A stretch of 64,000 nucleotides of DNA from Acutalibacter sp. 1XD8-33 (GCF_003612555.1 NZ_RAZF01000001.1:310001-374000), one strand, 5' to 3'; positions 16,788-26,689 are shown, numbered from the stretch's first letter. Notes: generated by a model not told the origin, from the sequence alone. Translations and numbers: made by a program.

Positions 16788-17591
16788 ATGAGAAAATATT
16801 TGGCTTTTTTCCGGCTGCGCTTCAATATGGGTCTGCAATACCGAGCGGCTGCGCTGGGGGGCCTTGTGTGCCAGTTCTTCTGGGGTGCCATGGCGATCCT
16901 AGCTTTCAAGGCTTTCCATGACACGGACCCCGCTGCCTTCCCCATGAGCCTGCCCGCCATGGCCAGCTATATCTGGCTGCAGCAGGCGCTGTTGACCCTT
17001 CTCAGCATGATGGGCATTGACAATGAGTTTTTCTCTGTGATTGAAAACGGCAATGTAGCCTATGAGCTCTGCCGCCCGGTGGACGTGTACGGCATGTGGT
17101 TCACCCGATCAGCGGCCACCAGGGTGTCCAACGCCCTGCTGCGGTGCGTTCCGGTGCTGCTGGTCACGGCGCTGATTCCGGCCCCCTACGGGCTCATGGC
17201 CCCGCCGGACCTGCCCACGTTCCTCTGGTTTCTGCTTTCGCTGGCCCTGGCTCTGGCGGTGATCACGGCCATGGGCATGATCGTGTACATGATCACCTTC
17301 CACACCATCACGCCTCGGGGCGTGCGGTTGATCGCGGTGAACATCTGTGACTTTTTCTCCGGCGGCATCGTCCCCTTGCCCTTCTTCCCGGAGGGTTTCC
17401 GGCAGTTTTCCGAGCTGCTGCCCTTTTCCGCCACGGCCAATGTGCCCCTGCGCATCTATTCCGGGGACCTCTGCGGCCCGGAGATGGTTCGGCTGATGCT
17501 TCTCCAGGTCTTTTGGGCGGCGGCGCTGATCGCGGCGGGCAAGCTCATCAAGCAAAGAGAACTAAGGCGCGTCACTATCCAGGGGGGGTAG
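16788..17591 (+). CDS. ABC-2 family permease (COG4587-like)
   Basis: 267 aa, six hydrophobic segments, starting M-R-K-Y-L-A-F-F-R-L-R-F and ending R-R-V-T-I-Q-G-G, the pattern of COG4587 permeases. A central E-N-G-N-V-A-Y-E-L-C-R-P-V-D motif is typical of the group. GAGGTGG ribosome site. In most genomes such an ATPase is followed by two permeases (COG4587 and COG3694); here the second is missing and repeat DNA follows at once, so the transporter either works as a permease homodimer or has lost a partner. Confidence 0.87.
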   Translation: MRKYLAFFRLRFNMGLQYRAAALGGLVCQFFWGAMAILAFKAFHDTDPAAFPMSLPAMASYIWLQQALLTLLSMMGIDNEFFSVIENGNVAYELCRPVDVYGMWFTRSAATRVSNALLRCVPVLLVTALIPAPYGLMAPPDLPTFLWFLLSLALALAVITAMGMIVYMITFHTITPRGVRLIAVNICDFFSGGIVPLPFFPEGFRQFSELLPFSATANVPLRIYSGDLCGPEMVRLMLLQVFWAAALIAAGKLIKQRELRRVTIQGG

Positions 17592-18560
17592 GACCTTGAG
17601 GACTCCGTCCCCAAACCCCTGCCACCTTTGAGAAAGGTAAGACTTCGTAGAACGAAGTCTACGAAACATTTTACCCACTCCTCACTGTGTTCGTCGCACA
17701 TGACGCCAAGAATGGAGAAATGAGCCAGCTGAGTTTCGTCATGTGTCATGAGTTTTGCTACGCAAAACTCTACCAAGCTGGGTGCAAGCGCACTCAGCTA
17801 ACCAACGTAAAAGTTTTGCAGACTTCGCTCTGCGAAGTCTTAGCTTTCTTCAAAAGCTCGCGGTGGTTTGGAGGGCGACAATCGCCAGTGGCGATTTCCC
17901 GTCGCCGACCGAAGCGGCAGCTGAGACTCAGAGCCTCCAAGGTCTTGCCCTTAAACACCTGAGAAGCGTATTTTTGCCAGGGTGGTGAATAATAGGTTAA
18001 CACTCGCTGCGCTCGGTTAACTATCCGAGTTTTGCAAAGCAAAACTCTTAAGAGGGGACGCGGAGAGTTCATCTCGCCGCGCGAGATGAATCTCTTTTAC
18101 AACTGAAAAAAAGCGTCCCCTGGGCCCCGGAGAAAGCCAGCGTTTGGGGGACTTCCCGACTGCGGAGCAGGCGGGACAAAGCCCTGGAAGCCAAAACCGG
18201 CCAGCGCCGTGAAGAAACGCACCCAGCTTTGCAGAGTTTTGCGGAGCAAAACGGAAAGATAAACCGAGCCGCGCGAGCGTTTATCTTTTTGAGACGCGCC
18301 CCAGGCATAGCGCGTTGGGCTGGCTCTTTGCCCGCGAAGCCAGCCCCCGCTCGCATTTTGCGGCTTGCCGCAAAATGGCCGTGGGAAATCGGGCAAAGCC
18401 CGTTTCCCCGGCGGTTCGTCCGAAGGACGAACCCGAGCGGGGCGGATGCGGCGAAGGCCTGCGGCTTCCCATCCCGGCTCTCGCGGTGTGCTGGCTCCGC
18501 GTGCGAATAACCAGCCCAACGCGCCCTGCCCGGTGCGCGCCCATAAAAACAAAAACGGGC
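17592..18560. repeat. Mosaic hairpin repeat block 5 (about 1 kb)
   Basis: The longest gene-free stretch. Several modules in series: AGACTTCG/CGAAGTCT hairpins (17640, 17820), the 111 bp segment 17807-17917 identical to 25173-25283, AGGTTAAC...GTTAACTA (17993-18023), GAGTTTTGC/GCAAAACTC (18027-18047), H3 GGGGACGC/GCGTCCCC (18054-18120), AAAGATAAA...TTTATCTTT (18257-18291) and a long module around ATTTTGCGGC/GCCGCAAAAT (18355-18376) that recurs at 26755 and 54547. The mannosidase ribosome site begins at its end. Confidence 0.85.
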
Positions 18561-18592
18561 CCCGCAAAGGCCCAAAAATCAGGAGAATCCTT

Positions 18593-21268
18593 ATGAAAAT
18601 CTATTGCGTCATCTCCCACACCCATTGGGACCGGGAGTGGTATCTGCCCTTCGAGCAGTTCCGCTTGAAGCTGGTGGACCTCATCGACCGGTGCCTCCTC
18701 ACCATGAAGAAATACCCGGAGTTTATCTTCCACCTGGACGCCCAGACCGTGGTGCTGGAGGACTATCTGGCCGTGCGCCCCGGCAAGCGCCAGCAGCTAG
18801 AGCAGCACATCCAGGAGGGCCGCCTGGTCATCGGCCCCTGGTATCTCCAGAACGACCTGTACCTCACCAGCGGCGAGGCCACCGTCCGCAACCTGCTGGA
18901 GGGCAGCCGCATCTGCCGGGAGTTCGGCGGAGAGCCCTGCCCCGTGGGGTATCTGCCCGACCAGTTCGGCAATATCTCCCAGCTGCCCCAGATCCTCAGC
19001 GGCTTCGGCATCCATAGCGTGGTCTTTGGCCGGGGGTATACCTTCTTCAACCCCGACAAGACCCGCAAGCCCACCAAGAGCGAGTTCATCTGGAAGGGCC
19101 CGGACGGCACCGAGGCCCTGGCAATCCATATGAAGTACTGGTACAATAACGCCCAGCGCTTCTCCGACAACATCGACACCGCCATGCGCCTGCTGGACCG
19201 CACCGCCGAGCTCTTCCAGGACGTGGCCCTCACCCCATACCTGCTGCTCATGAACGGCGTGGACCACTTGGAGGCCCAGGACGGCCTGCTGCCCATCCTG
19301 GAGCAACTGAACGCCCGCCTGCCCGAGGGCGACCGGGTGGAGCAGATCCGCCTGGACGAGTACATCCGCCGGGTGAAGGAGCATGTGGAGGAATCGGGCA
19401 CACAGCTGCCCGTGTACCAGGGCGAACTGCGCAACGGCAGCGACTGGGACATCCTCAAGGGCACCCTCTCTTCCCGGGCCTATCTGAAAGCCGCCAATGT
19501 GGCCGCCCAGGATATGCTGGAATCCACCCTGGAGCCCCTCTACTCCATGCTATACTATCACGGGGGCAGAAACGCCTACTCCCTGGACCATTTCCGCTTC
19601 CAGTGGAAGCGCCTGATGCAGAACCATCCCCACGACTCCATCTGCGGGTGCAGCCGGGATGAGGTCCATGCCCACATGGAGGACAATTACGCCCGGATTC
19701 AGGAGGCCTCCGGCGACCTGCTGGAGCGGGGCCTGAACATTCTCGCCCAGCATATGCCCGCCCCGGAGGACGCCCTCTACCAGGTGACGGTGGTCAACAC
19801 CACAGAAATCACCCGGTCCGGCCCGGCGCGGGTGACCATGGACCTGCTGGATTCCGACAAGGTGGGGAACTTCACCCTCACGGACCAGAACGGCGTGCCT
19901 GTGGGCTTCACCGTGCTGAACGCCGCCCCCGCCCGCCGGGACGTGTTCAGCCCCATCAACCTCCCCGGCGTGCTGGACGTGCAGCGCTATCAGCTGGAGG
20001 TCTATGTGAAGGACCTGCCCCCCTTCTCTGCCCGAACCTACTACCTGAAGCCCCAGAACGGCCCCTGCCCCCTGCCGGAGGAAATCGGCTCCATCCCCGG
20101 CCTTCTGGAAAACGAGTTCCTCTCTGTGTCCGTGGACCAGGCAGGCCATGTGGACCTCACAGACAAGCGCACGGGAACCCGCTATCCCAACCTCCTGGAG
20201 CTGGAGGATTCCGCAGACTGGGGCGACAGCTATGTCTATTACCCCGGGGAGGAGGCCCCCATCACCACGGGCGGGCTCTCCGGACATGTGGGGGGATGGC
20301 GGCAAGAGGCCTTCCGCCAGAGCTGCGAGATTACCTGGGATCTGTCCCTTCCCGCCGGCTTTGACTTTGAAGCCAAGCGCCGCTCTCCGGAGACGGTAAG
20401 TTGTCCGGCTTCCCTGCGCCTCACCCTGGAGCGGGGCCGTCCCTATCTGGAAATCGGCTACGAAATCCAGAACCAGGCCAAGGACCACCGGGTCCGGCTG
20501 CTGGTGCACACCGGCGTGGAGACGGCGGAGAGCCTGGCGGACATCCCCTTTGACCTGGTCGCCCACAGCAAGGAGGACCAGTGCCCCTTCACCATGAGCC
20601 CGGTCCTGCCCAACAGCACCTTTGCCATGCTCCGGGGAGAGAAGGAAACCGCCGCCGTATTCACCGCCGGGGCTCACGAATATGAGCACCTGGAGGGCGG
20701 CACGCTGGCCTTTACCCTGCTGCGGGCCACAGGGGTGATCTCCCGGGGCAGCGACGGCCGCTTTACCAACGGCGACACCTGGCTCTGCCCGGACAACCAG
20801 TGCCTACGCACCATGAAGGGCCGCTTCGCCGCCGCTTTCTTCGCCCCCGGGGAGGACCACCGGGCCTTTGCCCTGGCGAAAACCTTCCGGGTGCCGGTGC
20901 TGGCCTGGGCCACTGCCTGCGACTCCCGGAAATTCTCCGGCGGCCGCCCGGCGGTGCAGGATTCCGACCTGGCGGAGCTCTTCTATCTGCCGGACCAGAA
21001 CCCGGACCTGCGGGTCCCCGACAGCCAGCCCATGGTCCAGGTGGAGGGCGCGGGGCTCTGCGTCACCGCCCTGAAGGGGGCGGAGGACGGCGAGGGCCTC
21101 ATCCTCCGGGTGGTGAACCTCTCGGACAAGGCCGTAGAGGGCAAGATCGCCTGCAAGGGCGAGCTGACCCCCTGCGCCCTCAGCGAGAACCCCAGCGGAG
21201 CGCCCCAGCGGGACCAGATCGTTCGCACCTTCGGCCCCAAGGAGATTTTCACGGTGCGGATTTCCTAG
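18593..21268 (+). CDS. Alpha-mannosidase, GH38
   Basis: 891 aa cytoplasmic glycosidase of family GH38 (retaining alpha-mannosidase, Zn-dependent). Zinc motif H-T-H-W-D-R-E-W at residue 9, the nucleophile region Y-L-P-D-Q-F-G-N, the conserved N-H-P-H-D-S-I-C-G-C-S (zinc/helix-bundle), and the C-terminal beta domains. The ATG at 18593 follows CAGGAG; the open frame upstream to 18365 is repeat DNA. First of three genes that look like an alpha-mannoside (N-glycan or mannan oligosaccharide) utilisation locus. Confidence 0.94.
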   Translation: MKIYCVISHTHWDREWYLPFEQFRLKLVDLIDRCLLTMKKYPEFIFHLDAQTVVLEDYLAVRPGKRQQLEQHIQEGRLVIGPWYLQNDLYLTSGEATVRNLLEGSRICREFGGEPCPVGYLPDQFGNISQLPQILSGFGIHSVVFGRGYTFFNPDKTRKPTKSEFIWKGPDGTEALAIHMKYWYNNAQRFSDNIDTAMRLLDRTAELFQDVALTPYLLLMNGVDHLEAQDGLLPILEQLNARLPEGDRVEQIRLDEYIRRVKEHVEESGTQLPVYQGELRNGSDWDILKGTLSSRAYLKAANVAAQDMLESTLEPLYSMLYYHGGRNAYSLDHFRFQWKRLMQNHPHDSICGCSRDEVHAHMEDNYARIQEASGDLLERGLNILAQHMPAPEDALYQVTVVNTTEITRSGPARVTMDLLDSDKVGNFTLTDQNGVPVGFTVLNAAPARRDVFSPINLPGVLDVQRYQLEVYVKDLPPFSARTYYLKPQNGPCPLPEEIGSIPGLLENEFLSVSVDQAGHVDLTDKRTGTRYPNLLELEDSADWGDSYVYYPGEEAPITTGGLSGHVGGWRQEAFRQSCEITWDLSLPAGFDFEAKRRSPETVSCPASLRLTLERGRPYLEIGYEIQNQAKDHRVRLLVHTGVETAESLADIPFDLVAHSKEDQCPFTMSPVLPNSTFAMLRGEKETAAVFTAGAHEYEHLEGGTLAFTLLRATGVISRGSDGRFTNGDTWLCPDNQCLRTMKGRFAAAFFAPGEDHRAFALAKTFRVPVLAWATACDSRKFSGGRPAVQDSDLAELFYLPDQNPDLRVPDSQPMVQVEGAGLCVTALKGAEDGEGLILRVVNLSDKAVEGKIACKGELTPCALSENPSGAPQRDQIVRTFGPKEIFTVRIS

Positions 21269-21289
21269 CTAGCCTTTGGCTTCTTGACG

Positions 21290-21815
21290 AGCTAACCTAA
21301 CCACCGTAAAATGTTTCGTAGACTTCGTGAAACGAAGTCTCACCTTTCCAAAGGTGGTGGAGGTTTGGAGGCAACGCCTCCAAGGTCTTATCCCTTGACC
21401 TTAACACCTGAGAAGCGTATTTTTGCCAGGGGTGAATTTGCGCAGAATGCGCAAGGAGGGGAGGCTTTTTATAAGAAAAAAAGCCTCCCCTGGGCTCCGG
21501 AACCCGTCAGCTCTGTGCGCTAGGCAGGCTGCTTCCGGTTTCCAGGAAACTTTTTTCTCTTGCAAAAAGTTTCCTCTTGACGCTTCGCGTCAATGCACCT
21601 TCAAAAATTGCGCTTCTCAGGAGTTTAAGGACAAGACCTTGGGACTTTGTCCCAAACCCTACCAGGGGTTACGCCACCCCTGGACCCGGCAATGTGTGGA
21701 GCTCTTCCCGCTGAGCCAGCGGAGTGCGCAGAATCTAAGCCAATTCGCCCGCTGGGTGTGGTGCTCCGCAATCAGCCAGCGCACGCACTCACGCGCCCAA
21801 AAAAAATCAACAAAA
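21290..21815. repeat. Mosaic hairpin repeat block 6, head-to-head pair
   Basis: Two units in opposite orientation. Plus unit: H1 TTGGAGGC/GCCTCCAA (21365-21383), H2 TTGCGC/GCGCAA (21438-21454), H3 GGGGAGGC/GCCTCCCC with T5/A7 extension (21458-21490). Minus unit: H3 AGGAAAC/GTTTCCT (21544-21575), H2 TTGACGC/GCGTCAA (21577-21593), H1 TTGGGAC/GTCCCAA (21639-21655). This is the clearest place to see that stems differ while pairing and order are kept. Confidence 0.85.
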
Positions 21816-21827
21816 AGGAGGCCTACT

Positions 21828-22697
21828 TTGCTGCATACCATCCGAAACGAAATCCTCACCGTCTCCATCCACAGTCTGGGAGCCCAGCTCTCCAGCATCC
21901 GGGCCAACGGGACAGAGTACCTCTGGCAGGGCGATCCGGAGATCTGGGCCGACCAGGCCCCCGTCCTCTTCCCCTATGTGGCCCGGCTCACCAAAGAGCA
22001 GTACCACTATGGCGGAGAAACCTACTCCCTGCCCATCCACGGGTTCGCCAAGGACTCGGAGTTCGCCTTCTCCCAGGAATCCCCCCAGGCCATGGCCTTC
22101 TCCCTCTCCGACTCCCCCGAAACCCGCCGGGCCTACCCCTTCCCCTTCCGCTTCACCGTCTCCTACCGGCTGGAGGGAAACCGCCTCATCCAGGGCTTTC
22201 TGGTGGAGAACCCCGGCCCGGACACCATGTTCTTCGGCCTGGGGGGCCATCCCGGCTTCCGGGTCCCCCTGGAGGAGGGCCTACGCTTCGAGGACTACCG
22301 GGTGGAGCTCTCCCCAGAGGCCCAGCCCGTTCGGGTCGGGTTTACGCCCCAATGCTTTCTAAACGGCCAGGACAAGCCCTATCCCCTGGAGAGTGGCGTC
22401 CTCCCCCTCTCCCACAGCCTCTTCGACGAGGACGCCATTGTTTTACGGGAGCCTGGGTGCGGGGCCCGACTCTACAGCCCCAGAGGGGGCCGGGCGGTGG
22501 CCGTGGACTTCCCCGGCTTCCCCTATCTGGGCCTGTGGCACCGCCCCCACACCAGCGCCCCCTATGTGTGCATCGAGCCCTGGTGCTCTCTGCCCTCCCG
22601 CCAGGACCTGGTGGAGGATCTGGCGGAGCAGCCCAGCCTGCTCTCCCTGCCCGCCGGGGAAACCCTCGGCAGAGAAATCATCTTTACTTTTGACTAA
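21828..22697 (+). CDS. Aldose 1-epimerase family protein (LacX-like)
   Basis: 289 aa galactose-mutarotase-like beta-sandwich protein. Recognisable stretches: E-Y-L-W-Q-G-D-P-E-I-W, A-P-V-L-F-P-Y-V-A-R, H-G-F-A-K-D-S-E-F and G-G-H-P-G-F-R-V-P, as in LacX proteins. The start is a TTG at 21828, placed 6 nt after AAAAGGAGG; the upstream open frame is repeat DNA. It likely interconverts anomers of the released sugar. The GH38-like gene follows 12 bp later. Confidence 0.88.
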   Translation: MLHTIRNEILTVSIHSLGAQLSSIRANGTEYLWQGDPEIWADQAPVLFPYVARLTKEQYHYGGETYSLPIHGFAKDSEFAFSQESPQAMAFSLSDSPETRRAYPFPFRFTVSYRLEGNRLIQGFLVENPGPDTMFFGLGGHPGFRVPLEEGLRFEDYRVELSPEAQPVRVGFTPQCFLNGQDKPYPLESGVLPLSHSLFDEDAIVLREPGCGARLYSPRGGRAVAVDFPGFPYLGLWHRPHTSAPYVCIEPWCSLPSRQDLVEDLAEQPSLLSLPAGETLGREIIFTFD

Positions 22698-22709
22698 GGA
22701 GGCCTCTCT

Positions 22710-25091
22710 ATGGCACACTCCATTCAAACCATCTACGTGGTCCACCACTCCCACACGGACATCGGCTACACGGACCTGCAGGAACGGGTCATCTACAACC
22801 AGGTGGACTACATTCGCACCGTGCTGGGGCTCACCGCCCCGCCCAATTCCTCCGGCTTCCGCTGGAACTGCGAGACCCTCTTCTGCGTGGAAAAATTCTT
22901 TCAGGAGGCCACGCCGGAAGAACAGGACGCCTTCTGCCGCCTGGCGGCCAAGGGAGAGATCGGCCTGTCCGCCAGCTATCTGAACTTCACCGACCTGATG
23001 GACACCGAGGCTTTCCGCCGGAAGCTCCGGTATTGGCACGGCTTCTTCGCCGAAAAGGGCGCGGACCTGAACGCCGCCATGATCGCGGACATCAACGGCG
23101 TCTCCATGGGCTACCGGGACGCCATGCTGGAAAACGGGGTGAAATTCCTCTTCGCCAACATCCACTGCCACCACGGCATGTATCCCCTCTACCAGAACCA
23201 GACCGCCTTCTGGTGGGAGAACGCCCAGGGCCAGCGGCTGCTGGTGTGGAACGGCGACCACTACAACCTGGGGAACGTGCTGGGCTTCACCCCCAACCGG
23301 GGAGAAAACGGCATGATCCGGGACCGGCTGGGAGAGTACCCCCCAGAGCGGGACCCGGTGGAGACCCTCCACGAGAACCTGGAGGGCTACCTCTGCCAAT
23401 GCGAGGAAGAGGGCTACCCCTATCCCTTTATCATCACCGCCGTTTCCGGGGTGTTCAGCGACAACGCGCCCCCCGAGGGCGGCATCGCCCCCCTGATCGA
23501 GGCCTACAACCGGAAATACGGCCAGGAGGTCCGGGCCCGGATGGTCTCCCTCCAGGAGCTCTATGAGCTGGTCCGGGAGCCCCTAAAGGACGCGCCGGTA
23601 TACCGGGGGGACCTGACCGACTGGTGGGCCAATGGCGTGGGCAGCACGCCCTATGGCGTCAAGCAGTACCGGGAGGCTCAGCACCGCTGGCACCTGTGCC
23701 AGCGCCTGGACCCCCAGGCCCCGGAGAAGTATCCCGCCCAGTGGAGCCAGGCGGAGGACAACCTCTTGCTCTACGCGGAGCACACCTGGGGCCACTCCTC
23801 CACCATCTCCAACCCCTACGACACCATGGTCCTCAGCCTGGACCTGCGGAAAACCGGATATGCCTGCCGGGCCCACGAGGCCGCCTCGGATATGCTGAAC
23901 CGCATCGCCTCCAGCAAGGGGGACTGCCTGCGGTACTACGCCACCCGGGGGAAAATCCGGGCCCTGGGCGCCGCCCGGGCCGGAGTCCCCCAGCCGGTGG
24001 AGTTCTACATTGAGAGCCACAGCATGAACGCGGCGGAGATCCGGGACCAGGAGGGCCGGGTCATCCCCTGCCAGGTATCCCCCCATCCCCGGGGCCGGAA
24101 GATCAGCTTCTTGGACACCCTGGCCCCCGGAGAGGAGAAAACCTACACCTATCGGGCCCTGGCCACGCCTCTTGCCAAGCTGAATCCCCGAAAATGCTAT
24201 GTGGGCTCAGAGCAGGTCCGGGACATTGTGAACGACTACGACCCGGTGACCTACACCCTGCCCTATGGCTTTGAGAACCGGTTCTTCCGGCTGGAATACC
24301 AGGCGGGACAGGGGATCACCTCCTTTGTGGACAAACGCACGGGCCGGGAGCTGCTGGGCCGGGGAGAGGCGGCCTTCTTCACTCCCCTCTATGAGCGCAC
24401 GCCGGTGCGGGAGGGCGTCTCCCCCGGCCGGGAGCGGGGCCTTCTGGGCCGGAATATCCGGGGCCAGCACGCCAAGCTCTACGCGGGGGAGCTGACCCAG
24501 GTGGACTGCCTGGAGCGAGGCTCCGTCTTTACCCTGCTGCGCCTGGAATACCAGCTGCCCGGGACCATCGGCTGCCAGGTATACCTGAAATTCTATCAGG
24601 ACCTGCCCCGGGTGGACTTCAAGCTGGAGGTAGCCAAGACTCTCTCCCCGGACATTGAGAGCATTTTCCTGCCCCTCTCCCTGGACTTCTCCCAGAGCGA
24701 GCTCTGGCTGCGCAAGGGCACAGAGGCATTCCGCCCGGGCCAGGACCAGATTCCCGGCACCTGCATGGAGTACTACATGTCCGACCAGGGCCTGGCCTAT
24801 GTGGGCCCAGAGGGCGGGGCGCTCATTGCGTCTCTGGATGTGCCCCTCTGCTATATGGGGGAGATGCGGCACCATGCCATCCGGCTGTGCCAGGGCAAAG
24901 CGGAGGACAACCGCCGGCCCATCTATTCCTGGGTGATGAACAACACCTGGGAGACCAATTTCCGCATGGATCTTTCGGGCTTTGGGGAGTTCTCTTACAG
25001 CCTCTGGCTGGACGAAGAGCGGGATCCCCAGAAGGCCATGGACCGCCTGGAAGAGCTGTGCTATGAACCTTATGTGGTAATTTTGGAATAA
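22710..25091 (+). CDS. GH38-like glycoside hydrolase (second)
   Basis: 793 aa. The N-terminus V-H-H-S-H-T-D-I-G-Y-T-D matches the H-x-H zinc site of the GH38 N-terminal domain but in a divergent form, and I-A-D-I-N-G-V-S-M-G-Y stands where the nucleophile loop is expected. Later E-H-T-W-G-H-S-S resembles the family's second metal region. No signal peptide. It may belong to the group annotated as DUF5054/GH38-like; its specificity is unknown. Ribosome site AAGGAGG upstream. Last gene of the three-gene mannoside operon. Confidence 0.82.
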   Translation: MAHSIQTIYVVHHSHTDIGYTDLQERVIYNQVDYIRTVLGLTAPPNSSGFRWNCETLFCVEKFFQEATPEEQDAFCRLAAKGEIGLSASYLNFTDLMDTEAFRRKLRYWHGFFAEKGADLNAAMIADINGVSMGYRDAMLENGVKFLFANIHCHHGMYPLYQNQTAFWWENAQGQRLLVWNGDHYNLGNVLGFTPNRGENGMIRDRLGEYPPERDPVETLHENLEGYLCQCEEEGYPYPFIITAVSGVFSDNAPPEGGIAPLIEAYNRKYGQEVRARMVSLQELYELVREPLKDAPVYRGDLTDWWANGVGSTPYGVKQYREAQHRWHLCQRLDPQAPEKYPAQWSQAEDNLLLYAEHTWGHSSTISNPYDTMVLSLDLRKTGYACRAHEAASDMLNRIASSKGDCLRYYATRGKIRALGAARAGVPQPVEFYIESHSMNAAEIRDQEGRVIPCQVSPHPRGRKISFLDTLAPGEEKTYTYRALATPLAKLNPRKCYVGSEQVRDIVNDYDPVTYTLPYGFENRFFRLEYQAGQGITSFVDKRTGRELLGRGEAAFFTPLYERTPVREGVSPGRERGLLGRNIRGQHAKLYAGELTQVDCLERGSVFTLLRLEYQLPGTIGCQVYLKFYQDLPRVDFKLEVAKTLSPDIESIFLPLSLDFSQSELWLRKGTEAFRPGQDQIPGTCMEYYMSDQGLAYVGPEGGALIASLDVPLCYMGEMRHHAIRLCQGKAEDNRRPIYSWVMNNTWETNFRMDLSGFGEFSYSLWLDEERDPQKAMDRLEELCYEPYVVILE

Positions 25092-25528
25092 TTCTTTTGG
25101 GTAATCATAATGAAAAGAGGGGCCTGACACAAGTCAGACCCCTCTTTTGGTTTGCGCACTCAGCTAGCCAGGGTAAAAGTTTTGCAGACTTCGCTCTGCG
25201 AAGTCTTAGCTTTCTTCAAAAGCTCGCGGTGGTTTGGAGGGCGACAATCGCCAGTGGCGATTTCCCGTCGCCGACCGAAGCGGAAGCGTAGACCCCCTAC
25301 GCAAAACGTCCCACCGGGACGTTTATGCTACCCTCCTGCGTTGTTTTTCTCAGGAGTAAAAGGTCAAGGGCAAGACCGTGGGACTTCGGTCTCGGCTGCC
25401 GCCTCGGTCGGTTCGCAGCATGTCTGCCACTGGCAGACGCTCACCCCACACCCTGCGGCCTTTGAGAAAGGTAAGACTTCGTTTCACGAAGTCTACGAAA
25501 CATTTTACGGTTGTTCAGTTAGCTTGTC
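25092..25528. repeat. Mosaic hairpin repeat block 7
   Basis: No gene. 25111-25147 has an imperfect GAGGGGCCTGA...TCAGACCCCTC hairpin acting as terminator of the mannoside operon. 25173-25283 is the 111 bp direct copy of 17807-17917. Then follow AACGTCC/GGACGTT (25306-25324), TTCTCAGGAG linker and an ACTTCGT/ACGAAGT hairpin (25476-25494). Confidence 0.85.
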
Positions 25529-26542
25529 TTAAACCTTCTTCTTCACCGGAATCAGCAGATCCAGCTGGGTGGTCTCCGGCTCGCCCTCGGGCGTGTCCTG
25601 GATGTGGTCGAAATAGTTCAGGTGCTCCTCCAGGCAGCCGTACATATCCTCCGGCGTGTTGGAGCCGTTGATCTCCCACTCTTTGCTCTCATAGGCCCAC
25701 TGGAACAGCCACTGCCACTCGTGGAAATTGCCCATCTGGATGCAGTGGGCGGCGTAGGTCCCCCCGGGAAAGCGCTTCTTTGTGAGGGGTGCGGGCACCT
25801 CCATGTCCTCCGGGATGGTCACCCAGAACTCGTAGCCGTATTCGCCCCCCTCCGGCGGCGGGTTGGGATGGTTGAAGCCGTAGAGCCGCACCGAGCTTTC
25901 GGTCTCCCACAGACGGTTCTCCCGGGTGAAATCCGCGATCATTTTCCCGGCGTGGTCCTCCGGGTCCGGTCCCATATAGTGGGCGGCGGCCACAGTGGCG
26001 GCGGGCAGGTGTACGATGCGCACATTCTTCAGCTTGCTCTGGTTCTCTTCCGCGCGGTTCAGGTCATCCATTGTCTTTCGCTCCTTCTGCTTGATTTGTG
26101 GGTCGGGGAGAGAGGACTCCACCGCCAGCCCGGCCAGGCCCGTCAGCCCCGCCAGCTGGGCGTCGTCCAGCAGCACCCGTTCCGCCGGAAGCCAATAGCG
26201 CTCTTTCAGCGCGGCCAGCAGCTCGCCCAGGATGACCCGGATGGTGTCCAGGGCCTCCCGCTCCGCCTCCAAGCTCGCGATCCGCTCCTGAAAGACGGCG
26301 ATGGCCGACTGGGCGCCGGGGTCCTCCAGAATCCGCTGGATATCCCGCAGGGACAGGCGCAGCTTGCGCAGAAGCACGACCTGGCGCAGCCGCCGGACCG
26401 CCTCCTCGTCATAGATCCGGTAGGCGTAGCCCTCCTGGCGCAGGCTTTTCACCAGGCCCAGCTCCTCGTAATACCGGAGCATCCGGGTGGAAAGGCCCAG
26501 CGCCCGGGAGACCTGGGTGATGGTGGCAAGGTTTTGATCCAT
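25529..26542 (-). CDS. MerR-family regulator with GyrI-like effector domain
   Basis: 337 aa. Residues 1-70 are a MerR winged helix (I-T-Q-V-S-R-A-L-G-L-S-T-R-M-L-R-Y-Y-E-E-L-G-L), then a dimerisation coiled coil to about 115, a linker, and a C-terminal GyrI-like ligand-binding domain from about 165 (F-W-V-T-I-P-E-D-M). This resembles BmrR/TipA-type multidrug sensors. Its own promoter has the 19 bp spacer and dyad expected of MerR control, so it is likely autoregulated. No obvious target gene lies next to it. Confidence 0.9.
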   Translation of the reverse strand: MDQNLATITQVSRALGLSTRMLRYYEELGLVKSLRQEGYAYRIYDEEAVRRLRQVVLLRKLRLSLRDIQRILEDPGAQSAIAVFQERIASLEAEREALDTIRVILGELLAALKERYWLPAERVLLDDAQLAGLTGLAGLAVESSLPDPQIKQKERKTMDDLNRAEENQSKLKNVRIVHLPAATVAAAHYMGPDPEDHAGKMIADFTRENRLWETESSVRLYGFNHPNPPPEGGEYGYEFWVTIPEDMEVPAPLTKKRFPGGTYAAHCIQMGNFHEWQWLFQWAYESKEWEINGSNTPEDMYGCLEEHLNYFDHIQDTPEGEPETTQLDLLIPVKKKV

Positions 26543-26565
26543 GTCGATCTCTCCTCTCTGCCCCT

Positions 26566-26596
26566 ATTGTAAGGTGCGACATGGTGTCGCAGTCAA
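26566..26596 (-). promoter_or_regulatory. MerR-type promoter/operator
   Basis: On the minus strand TTGACT, 19 bp spacer, TACAAT. The spacer contains the perfect dyad GCGACA-CCA-TGTCGC. An over-long spacer with a central dyad is the classical target of MerR regulators, which untwist it on ligand binding. Confidence 0.8.
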
Positions 26597-26689
26597 GGGG
26601 TACGGGAAAATTTTTTGAGAAATTTTAGAGAAAGTTGTCTTTTAATAGACAATTTTCCCCTATTTTAGAGGGGATTATGAAGGGAACAA

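Noticed and set aside
18365-18592. 76-codon N-terminal extension of the GH38 gene
   Set aside because: The extension translates repeat-family DNA also found at two other sites; a ribosome site and family-typical start lie at 18593.
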